A stretch of 64,000 bases of DNA from Chitinophagales bacterium (GTDB lineage Bacteria > Bacteroidota > Bacteroidia > Chitinophagales > JADJOU01). The stretch is taken from contig JAEUUY010000022.1 in NCBI GenBank assembly GCA_016787225.1, forward strand, positions 124,001 through 188,000. The letters are read 5' to 3'. The position numbers and the translations under genes were made by a program. A model generated the notes under the pieces. The model saw only the letters and a program-made list of their open reading frames with translations, did no database searches and was not told the origin of the DNA. Every line of letters starts with the position of its first letter. Position 1 is the stretch's first letter. Below, piece after piece: positions 18,959-27,581 of this stretch.

Positions 18959-19882
18959 ATGAAAGTAAGTGTAGTAGTACCTTGTTATAATGAAGAGTCG
19001 GTTATTGAGGAGACCAATAATCAACTTAACGGTGTTTTGTCTACTCATTTTAACGATTATGAAATAGTCTATGTCAATGATGGCAGTAGAGATAAAACCC
19101 GAGAAATTTTAATCTCATTTCATGAGAAATTTCCAAAGATAAAGTCTATACATTTTTCGAGAAATTTTGGTCATCAGCCTGCAGTTTCCGCTGGTATAAA
19201 GCACGCACTAGGAGACTATATTATAATTATTGACGCTGATCTGCAAGATCCCCCAGCTTTGATACCAGATATGGTGGAGCTCGCACAAAAAGAAAAGGCT
19301 AATGTAGTATATGCTGTCAGAAAATCACGAATGGGCGAATCATGGTTTAAGAAAATGACTGCTAAGTATTATTATCGATTGATTAATTCGATGTCGGAAA
19401 CGCAGTTACCGCTTGATACAGGAGATTTTAGATTGATAGATCGAAAGGTGGCAGATGTATTTAATAATATCGAAGAACGTCAAAAATATATCCGAGGTCT
19501 AATTAGTTGGATAGGCTTCAAGCAAATACCAATAGAATATCATCGGGAAGAGCGATTCGCAGGGGAGACGCATTATCCTCTTTCGAAAATGATACAATTT
19601 GCTATGCGAGGTTTGCTCTATTTTTCAAAGAAGCCCTTAACTTTGGCTACTAATATTGGCTTAGTATTAGTTGTGATTAGTGTATTGTTTTTTATAGCAC
19701 AATTTTTGAAATATATTTTTTATCCTGAAACATTCGAAATAGGTTGGATGTCTATCTTCGGGTCTATTATTTTTTTTGGCGGCATACAAATGTTATCACT
19801 CGGCGTTTTAGGAGCCTATATAGGCAATATTTTTGATGAGATAAAAAATAGACCAGAGTATATAATAGATGAAGTAATTTGA
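18959..19882 (+). CDS. Glycosyltransferase family 2, DPM1/ArnC-like
   Basis: A 307-aa lipid-carrier glycosyltransferase. The GT-A core shows VVVPCYNEE, YVNDGSRDKT, the DADLQDPP metal/sugar motif, and SRNFGHQPAVSAGI. Two C-terminal transmembrane segments (about 230-300) are typical of GtrB/ArnC-like enzymes that load a sugar onto undecaprenyl phosphate. I start at ATG 18959 instead of the TTG two codons upstream. The polytopic enzymes downstream would be natural acceptor-side partners. Confidence 0.9.
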   Translation: MKVSVVVPCYNEESVIEETNNQLNGVLSTHFNDYEIVYVNDGSRDKTREILISFHEKFPKIKSIHFSRNFGHQPAVSAGIKHALGDYIIIIDADLQDPPALIPDMVELAQKEKANVVYAVRKSRMGESWFKKMTAKYYYRLINSMSETQLPLDTGDFRLIDRKVADVFNNIEERQKYIRGLISWIGFKQIPIEYHREERFAGETHYPLSKMIQFAMRGLLYFSKKPLTLATNIGLVLVVISVLFFIAQFLKYIFYPETFEIGWMSIFGSIIFFGGIQMLSLGVLGAYIGNIFDEIKNRPEYIIDEVI

Positions 19883-21258
19883 ATTTACCACAAACATTTA
19901 AGCTACTATTTTACCCACTGATAGTTTTAACCCTCTCTTGGGTACATTATTTTTCTACTAATTCCTTGCGTGTTGATTTTAATCCAATAGAGCCTTTCAG
20001 CTTGCGAGTAGTATGTTTTATAATGTTAGTTGTTTCGTATATACTATACTATTATCAAATATATAAAGTCATTTTTGATGGTATTCGACCTAATTTATCA
20101 TATAGGAAATTAGCTTATTTCTACGTTGTGGTTGGCTTTTTCACACTACCCATTTTTAGCAATGATTTTTTTTCATTATTGACCTATTCAGACTCATTTC
20201 TAAATGGTTATTCAATTTATACTGCTTTCGATGCTGACACTCAATCACAATTTGGAATTTTTGTGAATCCAATCTATTCTCAGGTGAATTGCAAATACGG
20301 ACCTGTGAATGTTTTATTAATGTCAATTCCAATTTTAATTGGAAGTAAGAATTTCGTGCTAATTTTTTGGATTTCAAAATTCATTTTTCTTCTATTCACT
20401 ATACTTTATGTGGAAGCAGTATTGCATTTTATGGAAAATTATGACAATCGTTTTCTTATAGCTGCGTTGATTCCAGTATGGTTTATTCAGGGGTTAGGCC
20501 AATTTCATAATGATATTGTAGGGGTATCTCTCATTGCTTGGGGATATTTGTTATTATTAAAAGACAAGTTGTTACCGAGTATTTTGTTGTTATCTATAGC
20601 AGCACTTTCCAAGTTTACTTTTCTTGTTTTCTTAGGGGTGCCTTTTTTATATCAAATGGAGCGAAACTATTTACTTAGTTTGAAAGTGCTTTTTAAACTC
20701 GGAATATTAATAACTACAGTTTTCTGTCTACTTGGAATTTTATTTTATTACCCATTTGTTCAGAATTTAAGTGAGATCTTAGCTCCATTCAAAGTGATGA
20801 ATGAAGGTATTCCTTCTAGTACGTTTGCCGATTTAACAGCTTATTTAATGTCGTTTTTTAATCATAGCTTACTAGGAAATTTTGCTATTACAATGCCTAT
20901 GTTTCGTGTAATAGGATTATGTTTTTTTGTTTTTCTTGCTTTCGTTTATTTGTTGAATTATAAGAATGAAAATAGTCATAGAGTTTTTATATTGAGTGTT
21001 TTTTCAGTACTTATACTTGTTTATTCCCATAGATTTCTTCCATGGTATTTAATGGTCATGCCACTTTTTATTGTATTGCCAAATAGAAGCGATTGGGCTA
21101 AATGGCTGTTTTGGATTTCTTTTTGGTCTATGTTCCAGGATTTTGCGATTATGCTTGATACCACAAATATTTATGGACAAATTGTAATGGCATTATCTGT
21201 AGTATTTACAGTGCTTCTTTTTTTCTACAAGATTAGAGCACGATTTTTTAATTATTAA
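19879..21258 (+). CDS. Polytopic membrane glycosyltransferase-like protein
   Basis: A 459-aa protein with about twelve hydrophobic segments and a periplasmic loop YSDSFLNGYSIYTAFDADT, in the style of lipid-linked-sugar-using GT-C enzymes (GT87/mannosyltransferase type). It starts with TTG overlapping the TGA stop of the GT2 gene (TTGA), a coupled start; the next in-frame Met is about 48 codons later. The donor is probably the sugar-phosphate lipid made by the gene before it. Confidence 0.7.
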   Translation: MNLPQTFKLLFYPLIVLTLSWVHYFSTNSLRVDFNPIEPFSLRVVCFIMLVVSYILYYYQIYKVIFDGIRPNLSYRKLAYFYVVVGFFTLPIFSNDFFSLLTYSDSFLNGYSIYTAFDADTQSQFGIFVNPIYSQVNCKYGPVNVLLMSIPILIGSKNFVLIFWISKFIFLLFTILYVEAVLHFMENYDNRFLIAALIPVWFIQGLGQFHNDIVGVSLIAWGYLLLLKDKLLPSILLLSIAALSKFTFLVFLGVPFLYQMERNYLLSLKVLFKLGILITTVFCLLGILFYYPFVQNLSEILAPFKVMNEGIPSSTFADLTAYLMSFFNHSLLGNFAITMPMFRVIGLCFFVFLAFVYLLNYKNENSHRVFILSVFSVLILVYSHRFLPWYLMVMPLFIVLPNRSDWAKWLFWISFWSMFQDFAIMLDTTNIYGQIVMALSVVFTVLLFFYKIRARFFNY

Positions 21259-22758
21259 ATGAAAATCATGGTGGAGTATAAAAGAATTAATACGTATAAG
21301 ATTTTTTTTCTCGTACTATGGATTATTGGGAGCATATTCGCAGCGGTGAATCATGAAATATGGCGTGACGAAATGCGCGCATTGAGTATTGTTATTGACA
21401 ATACGAATATTTGGAACCTTGTTTCCGATCTCAAGAATGAAGGGCATCCTATACTATGGTATTTAATTTTGAAAGCAGCTTATTTTATCTATCCTCACTC
21501 TGTCGTATTGAAAATTGTCTCCTGGATAGTAGGCTTGTTTTCTGTATTAATTTTAATGAGATACTCAAAGTTGCCTAGATGGCTAGTAATATTATATTCT
21601 TTTAGTATCATTTTATTTTGGGAGAACACTATCATGTGTCGAAACTATGGAATTTCATCTTTACTTATATTTATTTTCTTGTATTTATATAGATCCGGCA
21701 GACTATATTGGATTATTCTCGTTTTAGCCTTATTGATACAAACAAATGTTCTATCTGTAGTTATTGCATGGCTTTTGTTTTTAATTTCAATTTTTTACAA
21801 GCAGGAATATTTACGCTGGACTCCTCAAAAAATAATAGCTGGTGTTTCATTACTACTCATTTCAACGTATTTGTTTTACTTCACTACTGCTCCTGATTCT
21901 ACCTCTATCATTATTTCTATCAAGGAAAGAAACATATTAGACATGATGGCTTCAGGTATCAAATCAATTATTATTCCAGATAAATTATTTAAATCATTCA
22001 TAGGGGAAATTGCGATTTTTAATTTTTTGATAGCATTCTTTATGTTATGGAGTTTAATTTCAAAAAGATTTCTAGCTGTTTCTTTTTGGTTCTTAATCGG
22101 TATAACTCAATTCGTATACACTGAAATTTACGCGCTCTATACGCGTCATTTAGGAGTAGTTTTTTCTTTTTTTATCGTCTTGTTAGATCTAGGAAAGGTC
22201 TATTCAAAGAAGTGGCAGCCTACTTTTTCGGACACCTTACAAAAGTTTAGTCTCTTTGTCGCCACCCCTCTTTTCTTTATGGGTATGGTCGTATCTACCA
22301 TCATTCATGTTTGGCGTGATTTTAAACTTCCAGCAACCAGTAACAAGGAATTGGCAAGTTTTATTGAGGCAAATCCGAAATATAAAAATAGTATACTCAT
22401 GGCGGACTCAGATTTTATAATAGAAGGACTGCCATATTACTTAGACAATCCTATCTTTATACCGAGGGAAAACTGTTTTAGAAAGTTTGTTCATTTTACA
22501 ACTAAGAATAAAAATGAAATCTCTACTTCAGAATTGCTAAGATTTGCTAGTACAGATAGTATAAAGAAACTAGGTCCAGTGCTATTCGTATGTAGTTGTA
22601 AATTTGAACCAAAAGGTGATACATTGTATAAGTATCAGAATTATTCCCAATTGAAAGTAATGTTTCATTGTCCTGAAGATCTAAAAAGAATAAATAAACT
22701 AAAAGTCTTTAATACTAGTTTCGAGGACGAAAACTATACTTTATATGAGTTAAACTAA
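21259..22758 (+). CDS. Polytopic membrane protein, GT39-like glycosyltransferase
   Basis: A 499-aa membrane protein with about eleven hydrophobic segments. The first loop reads HEIWRDEMRAL, with an acidic pair (RDE) in the place where GT-C enzymes carry a catalytic Asp/Glu. A soluble C-terminal domain of about 110 residues follows. Its ATG directly abuts the stop of the preceding gene, so the three genes 18959-22758 form one operon. Confidence 0.7.
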   Translation: MKIMVEYKRINTYKIFFLVLWIIGSIFAAVNHEIWRDEMRALSIVIDNTNIWNLVSDLKNEGHPILWYLILKAAYFIYPHSVVLKIVSWIVGLFSVLILMRYSKLPRWLVILYSFSIILFWENTIMCRNYGISSLLIFIFLYLYRSGRLYWIILVLALLIQTNVLSVVIAWLLFLISIFYKQEYLRWTPQKIIAGVSLLLISTYLFYFTTAPDSTSIIISIKERNILDMMASGIKSIIIPDKLFKSFIGEIAIFNFLIAFFMLWSLISKRFLAVSFWFLIGITQFVYTEIYALYTRHLGVVFSFFIVLLDLGKVYSKKWQPTFSDTLQKFSLFVATPLFFMGMVVSTIIHVWRDFKLPATSNKELASFIEANPKYKNSILMADSDFIIEGLPYYLDNPIFIPRENCFRKFVHFTTKNKNEISTSELLRFASTDSIKKLGPVLFVCSCKFEPKGDTLYKYQNYSQLKVMFHCPEDLKRINKLKVFNTSFEDENYTLYELN

Positions 22759-22775
22759 CTAGTGAAATAGTTAGT
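22754..22775. terminator. Hairpin between convergent glycosyltransferase genes
   Basis: ACTAACTA and TAGTTAGT form a perfect 8-bp stem with a 6-base loop. It overlaps the stop codons of both convergent genes (22758 and 22771). There is no strong T-run, so it is a terminator candidate only by position. Confidence 0.4.
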
Positions 22776-24276
22776 AGGATTTATTAGTTAATAAATTTCG
22801 AAGTTCTATGTAAGGTTCGATGATAAAATGTTTTTTAAACTTATACATAAAAAGTATTAACATAAGAATCATATTAAAAGAGACCAGGATATTTAGATAT
22901 GAATTAGGCGCAATAGTGTTTCCTATTTGGTAATTGATGCTTATACTCGTTATTACGGTTAAGTAAAATATCCAACTCAATTTTTGACTATATATCATGA
23001 GAAGTATAATGGGCATGAAATACCAAGGGTTAAAAATAGGTGAGTAGATAGTAATAATAATAATCCAAAGTTTGGCAAAGTAATAATACACCGAATTGAC
23101 CTTTTTTACAGCTATCAATGGCAATAAGTTCCATGCAGCGATTAACAGACCTAGGATGGAAAAAAATGGAGCAATTTTGTTTTTTTGCCTAATAGCTTCG
23201 CTAATACTATTGAAATCAGGCTGCTGAGCACGCAGAAGGAGATCAGGAATACTTAGTCCGTTTCTTATTAACTCTGATCCATACCTATTTATAAGTATTA
23301 ATATCTCTGTGTAGCTTCTGCTCGGAGTTTTTGTCCCATGATAGGATATAGGATTTGTTATTGTTTCTATTCCTTGCCATATAGGTATATAAGATAATAC
23401 TACTATAAGGACACAGATTGCCACACATGATAAGGCAGAAAAGAAAAAGTTCATCCATTTTTTATTTTCTGCTCTATTCGAAGCGTAGGCTAATGAAATG
23501 AGAAGTGGTAATAGTATAATTCCATACATTATTTTGCAGGCCATAGCCAAACCTATAAAAAATGCTGCAAAATAAATTTTCTTATAATTCATGGATAAAA
23601 TTGCTGCAGCTAATAAGGTTGTTATAACAATTTCAACATGTGTCTGACCAATACCCTCAATCAATAGAATAGGTGAAAGAATCGCTAAAGCGAAAAAATT
23701 ATACTTCTTTTCAGGTAGTGTGTTTTCTATTTTACTTACAAGGTTAATTAAAAGTATGCCTATAAGCATTAATATTAGCTTGAAAACTATATAACTTTTA
23801 AATAAGGTTTTACCCGTATAACAGGCAACACCAAACAAAAAAAGCAATGGGGATCCATAGTGATTTGGGCATTCTTTCCACCAATCACTGACATAATCTA
23901 TAAACTTAGATTGACGTACCAAACTGCCGTCAGTGTAGGTGAGTATCCCTCTAGTTAATAATTCTCCTTCAGCCAAGTATGTGTATATATCCGAAGCAAA
24001 CATAACGGTCATCCCCGTGAATAGTAATATTGATAATACACTGATTCTAATGGTTTGGGATTTACTTATCCTATAGTTTTCATTTTGGACTACTATATTG
24101 TATAAGGTATATGACATTCCTATGATTCCAATATGATAAAGTGCAACACAGAGCCATAGAGCATAAGACGGCTCATAAATAAAGTTATCGTCTGCCTTAA
24201 GACTACCAGTAAAATGCCAGCGTATCCACGAAGATAAAACTACTAGTAGTGAATAGAAAAGATACATATAAGCCAT
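22771..24276 (-). CDS. Polytopic membrane glycosyltransferase-like protein (GT87 type)
   Basis: A 501-aa protein with about twelve hydrophobic segments. The motif SDIYTYLAEGELLTRG after the second or third segment and IEGIGQTHVEIVIT resemble the DUF2029/GT87 mannosyltransferase-like group. It is probably co-transcribed with the GT2 gene upstream (27 bases apart). It is a likely paralogue, in layout, of the plus-strand protein at 19879. Confidence 0.7.
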   Translation of the reverse strand: MAYMYLFYSLLVVLSSWIRWHFTGSLKADDNFIYEPSYALWLCVALYHIGIIGMSYTLYNIVVQNENYRISKSQTIRISVLSILLFTGMTVMFASDIYTYLAEGELLTRGILTYTDGSLVRQSKFIDYVSDWWKECPNHYGSPLLFLFGVACYTGKTLFKSYIVFKLILMLIGILLINLVSKIENTLPEKKYNFFALAILSPILLIEGIGQTHVEIVITTLLAAAILSMNYKKIYFAAFFIGLAMACKIMYGIILLPLLISLAYASNRAENKKWMNFFFSALSCVAICVLIVVLSYIPIWQGIETITNPISYHGTKTPSRSYTEILILINRYGSELIRNGLSIPDLLLRAQQPDFNSISEAIRQKNKIAPFFSILGLLIAAWNLLPLIAVKKVNSVYYYFAKLWIIIITIYSPIFNPWYFMPIILLMIYSQKLSWIFYLTVITSISINYQIGNTIAPNSYLNILVSFNMILMLILFMYKFKKHFIIEPYIELRNLLTNKSY

Positions 24277-24303
24277 AAGAAACTGATTTGGTTTGTTAAA
24301 TTA

Positions 24304-25047
24304 TCAATTTCGGAGATAGCTGCTATTCATTAATCCCCATTTATTTAATCTATACTGCCCAGCTGTCCATAGGCAACCTAATCCATAGATTGAACTGCGA
24401 CGAAAATTTATTGAGGAGGCCTCTTCAAAATATTTAGTAGGACATGTAACCTCTGCACATTCAAACCCTTTGTAGAATAACTGTGCTAGCATTTGATTAT
24501 CAAATACGAAATCATCGGAGTTGAGATTATATTGGATGCTTTCAAGAGATTTTTTTGAGAAGGCACGATAACCTGTATGATATTCAGAAAGTTTCTGATT
24601 CATGATTATATTTTGCGTAAGCGTCAAAAAGCGATTAGCGATATACTTATAAATTGGCATACCTCCTTTGAGTGCACCTTTACCTAGTATTCTAGAGGCT
24701 AATACGACATCATACAGTTCATTTCCAATGATGGAAACCATAGCTTCAACTAGCTTAGGAGTATATTGGTAGTCTGGGTGGACCATTACTACAATATCTG
24801 CACCAATTTCAAGTGCTTTATTATAACACGTTTTTTGATTACCACCGTATCCTTTGTTTTGTTCGTGTTTTATGACATGATGTATCCCAAGCGACTTGGC
24901 TACTTCACTTGTATCATCTTTACTGGCATCATCTACGAGAATGATTTCATCTACGATGTGCATAGGCACCTCATTTAAAGTCATTTCAATTGTTTTAGAT
25001 GCATTATAAGCTGGCATCACTACTACTACTTTTTTATTCTTATACAT
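24304..25047 (-). CDS. Glycosyltransferase family 2
   Basis: A 247-aa GT-A enzyme with VVVMPAYNASKTI, EIILVDDASKDDTSEVA, and MVHPDYQYTP in place of the DADxQ motif. There are no clear C-terminal transmembrane segments, unlike the DPM1-like enzyme at 18959. It resembles small GT2 proteins that add one sugar to a lipid carrier. It is paired with the polytopic protein downstream. Confidence 0.85.
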   Translation of the reverse strand: MYKNKKVVVVMPAYNASKTIEMTLNEVPMHIVDEIILVDDASKDDTSEVAKSLGIHHVIKHEQNKGYGGNQKTCYNKALEIGADIVVMVHPDYQYTPKLVEAMVSIIGNELYDVVLASRILGKGALKGGMPIYKYIANRFLTLTQNIIMNQKLSEYHTGYRAFSKKSLESIQYNLNSDDFVFDNQMLAQLFYKGFECAEVTCPTKYFEEASSINFRRSSIYGLGCLWTAGQYRLNKWGLMNSSYLRN

Positions 25048-25067
25048 ATTTTAAAATTAAAATAAAT

Positions 25068-25724
25068 TTATTTTTCCAATAATTTCAACACATACCTCTC
25101 AAAATCCTCTTCCTTAAACAAAGCACTACCACAAACGAGGGCATCGGCACCAGCTGCAATAAGTGTTTGACTATTCTCTATAGAAACCCCACCATCAACC
25201 TGCAATATAATGCATTTCCCAGATTTCGAAATGATTTCTCGTACTAGTTTGACTCTATCATAGGTAGCTTCGATAAACTTCTGACCACCGAAGCCTGGAA
25301 AGACAGACATGAGTAGAACTAAGTCCAATTGTTCCAAATAAGGTTGGATGACATTAACGTCGGTATCTGGATTGAGAACTAGACCAGCTTTCATATCTAG
25401 CTTACGAATTTGATTCAAATCTTCTTTTAAATGATGATTATTTTCAAAATGAATGGTGAGACCGTCTGCTCCATATTTTTTAAATTCTTCAAAGTAGCGA
25501 CTAGGCTCATTTATCATTAGATGAACATCTATAAATTTAGATGTCAATTTTCTCGCAGCTTCTAATATCGGGAAGCCAAAGGATAAGTTGGGTACGTTTA
25601 TGCCGTCCATGACGTCGAAATGCAGCCATTGTGCTTGACTCTTATTAATTTTTTCAAATTCTCGCTCGAGGTTTCGAAAATCGGCAGCTAGAAGGGATGG
25701 CGCTATAATTATCTTATTCATCAA
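25068..25724 (-). CDS. rpe: Ribulose-phosphate 3-epimerase
   Basis: A 218-aa TIM-barrel enzyme interconverting ribulose-5-phosphate and xylulose-5-phosphate. Motifs: IAPSLLAADF, the metal ligands in HFDVMDG and VHLMI, MSVFPGFGGQKF, and VDGGVS (phosphate site). Complete. It overlaps kdsB by 11 bases, so the two are coupled. Confidence 0.94.
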   Translation of the reverse strand: MMNKIIIAPSLLAADFRNLEREFEKINKSQAQWLHFDVMDGINVPNLSFGFPILEAARKLTSKFIDVHLMINEPSRYFEEFKKYGADGLTIHFENNHHLKEDLNQIRKLDMKAGLVLNPDTDVNVIQPYLEQLDLVLLMSVFPGFGGQKFIEATYDRVKLVREIISKSGKCIILQVDGGVSIENSQTLIAAGADALVCGSALFKEEDFERYVLKLLEK

Positions 25725-26487
25725 TATAATGATATAAATTATTTAAAACATACTCGTAATCTTCTTGGGTGTCGATAGATTTTGATTCATATTCTGTTTC
25801 AGCTATATAAATAGCGTAACCATTTTCAAGCCAGCGCAGTTGTTCTAATTTCTCTTGACTTTCAAGGTAGGACTCCTTTAAATGGATAATTTTTTCTAAT
25901 ACCTCCCTACGAAAACCATACATGCCTATATGTTTTTTAAATGAAAATTTTTCATTCTTATTCATAGTCTCTTTATCTCGTATAAAGGGGATAGGGCTTC
26001 TTGAAAAATATAACGCTTTATTCTTATCATCTGTCACTACCTTGATAATACTCGGATTGAAAAAATATGATTTTACATCATTAGCGATTGTCTCCATTTT
26101 TATTACTAAGGTTCCTATAGAGGCGCTATTATTCTTTTGAAACACCATTATAAGTTCATCGATACTAGCTGAGTGTATAAATGGTTCATCACCTTGTATA
26201 TTGACTATAATATCATAAGATTCTTTTAATTTTGAGATAACTTCGCCACATCGTTCGGTTCCATTAATATGGGAAGTAGCAGTCATCATGACAGGAATGG
26301 AGAATTTTTTACACTCATCATAAATATTCTGGTGGTCTGTAGCTACAATAAGTTTGGTTAATCCTTGAGCTTGGCTCGCCCGCTCATAGACTCTGCGTAT
26401 CATCGATTTACCTCCGATGTCTAGTAAGGGTTTCCCTTCTAATCTACTAGAACCATATCGAGCTGGAATTATCCCAAGAACTTTCAA
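25714..26487 (-). CDS. kdsB: 3-deoxy-manno-octulosonate cytidylyltransferase
   Basis: A 257-aa enzyme that activates Kdo as CMP-Kdo for lipid A core synthesis. Motifs: IIPARYGSSRLEGKPL, VATDH, NGTERCGE, VNIQGDEPF. The frame begins with a TTG codon at 26487; no ATG precedes the IIPARYGSSR motif, so TTG appears to be the true start. A TAnnTTTG box lies about 14 bases upstream. Confidence 0.94.
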   Translation of the reverse strand: MKVLGIIPARYGSSRLEGKPLLDIGGKSMIRRVYERASQAQGLTKLIVATDHQNIYDECKKFSIPVMMTATSHINGTERCGEVISKLKESYDIIVNIQGDEPFIHSASIDELIMVFQKNNSASIGTLVIKMETIANDVKSYFFNPSIIKVVTDDKNKALYFSRSPIPFIRDKETMNKNEKFSFKKHIGMYGFRREVLEKIIHLKESYLESQEKLEQLRWLENGYAIYIAETEYESKSIDTQEDYEYVLNNLYHYIDE

Positions 26488-26500
26488 AATAGTTTTTTTG

Positions 26501-26508
26501 CAAATATA
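26501..26508 (-). promoter_or_regulatory. -7 box TATATTTG for kdsB
   Basis: A perfect TAnnTTTG element on the minus strand, 13 bases before the kdsB TTG start. The expected TTG -33 element was not found at a good distance. Confidence 0.5.
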
Positions 26509-26565
26509 AACCCAAATTAAACGCAGTTCTTTGTTTTTTTATCAAAAGACTGCAAAGGCTTTGCT

Positions 26566-26573
26566 TAGTTTTG
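26566..26573 (+). promoter_or_regulatory. -7 box TAGTTTTG for the lolA-like gene
   Basis: A TAnnTTTG element 18 bases before the ATG at 26592, followed by TACC, as also seen before the desaturase gene at 60605. Confidence 0.5.
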
Positions 26574-26591
26574 TACCTTTACATTTTTATC

Positions 26592-27248
26592 ATGAAAAGT
26601 ATTTTCCTAATTTCATTCTTCTTCGCTAGTTTAACCCTTTCAGCTCAGCCAAAGACGAATTCAGTTGAAAAAAATGACCCGGAAGCGGAGAAGTATCTCA
26701 AGTTGCTAAAAACTAAGTTAGAGAGACTAGCAGCTTATAAAATGAACTTTAATACAGAGATTATCGATATTGACCAGAAAAAGGAGTCATTAAAAGGTAG
26801 CTATCTTGGTAGTGGGGACAAATTTGAACTAGATATGCCTGATGCCAAAACAATAAATGATGGTAAAACCCAATGGACGATAAATAAGAAAGATAAAGAA
26901 ATTAATATAGCCAATTATTCTAAACCTAAAAAATCAAAGTCGGAGACCCCTATTGATATAGTTAAAAATTATGCTACACTTTTTAAATACAGAGTGAAGG
27001 AGCCTTTAGCTCAAAATAAGGTTATGCTAGAACTTATACCACTAAACAAAAATAGTAGTTTTTTTAAGGTAGATATCCAAATTGATGTCAAGAAAAATCA
27101 AATTATCAGTGCAAAACTATATGATAGAGGAGGTCATCGTATTATATTTAGTTTTTCAGATATGGTAGAATACAATAAAATTCCTAGTGGATCCTTTTCA
27201 CTAAATATATCAAATTACAAAGATTTTGAGATATTGGATCTGCGATGA
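26592..27248 (+). CDS. LolA-like outer-membrane lipoprotein carrier protein
   Basis: A 218-aa periplasmic protein. The signal peptide ends with TLSAQ. The mature part has the LolA pattern of successive beta strands: YKMNFNTEI, GSYLGSGDKFELDMPDAKTI, DGKTQWTINK, and VDIQIDVKKNQIISAKLYDRGG. I start at ATG 26592, not at the upstream in-frame codon at 26571. Function as lipoprotein chaperone is by family. It is the last host gene before the island. Confidence 0.85.
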   Translation: MKSIFLISFFFASLTLSAQPKTNSVEKNDPEAEKYLKLLKTKLERLAAYKMNFNTEIIDIDQKKESLKGSYLGSGDKFELDMPDAKTINDGKTQWTINKKDKEINIANYSKPKKSKSETPIDIVKNYATLFKYRVKEPLAQNKVMLELIPLNKNSSFFKVDIQIDVKKNQIISAKLYDRGGHRIIFSFSDMVEYNKIPSGSFSLNISNYKDFEILDLR

Positions 27249-27322
27249 AGAATTTGTATATAGCATGCAGAAATGTAAGTAGACTTCATTGCACTATTAC
27301 ATGAACTAACATATAAAGGTAG

Positions 27323-27353
27323 TAAAAAATAAAAAGCCACTCAAAGGAGTGGC
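27323..27353 (-). terminator. Original terminator of the tRNA-Ser/tRNA-Pro transcript
   Basis: On the minus strand GCCACTC and GAGTGGC (27347-27353 with 27336-27342) form a 7-bp stem with a four-base loop, followed by TTTTTATTTTTT. No minus-strand gene ends here now. Removing the island joins it to the 3' end of tRNA-Pro, so it most likely terminated the tRNA transcript before integration. That assignment is an inference. Confidence 0.65.
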
Positions 27354-27355
27354 TG

Positions 27356-27397
27356 TGTGGGGATGACACTGACGATAAATGTCAGCACGACCACTTG
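27356..27397 (-). pseudogene. Degenerate tRNA-Pro 3' fragment
   Basis: The minus strand reads GTGGTCG, then about 22 diverged bases, then GTGTCATCCCCACA. The intact tRNA-Pro ends GTGGTCG, 13 bases, CTGTCATCCCTACA. The end matches at 12 of 14 bases. It looks like a decayed T-arm and acceptor half of a second tRNA-Pro copy, lying right beside the left attachment site. The alternative is chance similarity. Confidence 0.45.
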
Positions 27398-27415
27398 TGT
27401 AGGGATGACAGGATT
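27398..27415. repeat. Left attachment site (18-bp direct repeat)
   Basis: TGTAGGGATGACAGGATT is identical to 51619-51636 and corresponds to the 3' end of tRNA-Pro. The flanking bases differ on both sides. It is the left boundary of the integrated island. Confidence 0.9.
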
Positions 27416-27464
27416 ATAACTCTGCTCCTCCTGTGTCCAAACTATATGTTGATTATCTTCAACT

Positions 27465-27506
27465 TATCTATAAATACTGCTAAAATAATAGCTTAGTATA
27501 TAGATA
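27465..27506. repeat. Imperfect inverted repeat at the left end
   Basis: TATCTATAAATACTGCTA (27465-27482) and TAGCTTAGTATATAGATA (27489-27506) pair at most positions around a six-base loop. It lies between the left attachment core and the arm-type motif. It could fold in RNA or bind a dimeric protein such as an excisionase. Confidence 0.5.
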
Positions 27507-27524
27507 AGGTGTACAAATTGGTGT
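27506..27524. promoter_or_regulatory. Left arm-type integrase site candidate
   Basis: AAGGTGTACAAATTGGTGT matches 51462-51480 (AAAGTGTACAAATTAGTGT) at 17 of 19 positions, in the same orientation. The shared motif also fits the AAAGTGTC-like repeats near the integrase. Interpreted as arm-binding sites of the recombinase. Confidence 0.6.
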
Positions 27525-27541
27525 TTTTTACTAACATAATG
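27525..27541. repeat. 17-bp end repeat, left copy
   Basis: TTTTTACTAACATAATG, exactly the reverse complement of 50083-50099 beside the integrase gene 22.5 kb away. It abuts the left arm-type site. The role is unknown; see findings. Confidence 0.65.
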
Positions 27542-27581
27542 AGGTTATTATTTTATTACTATATAATATCTGATTTAGTTA

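Noticed and set aside
27245-27304. A 19-codon frame overlapping the lolA-like stop codon
   Set aside because: Too short, with no coding features or conservation visible.
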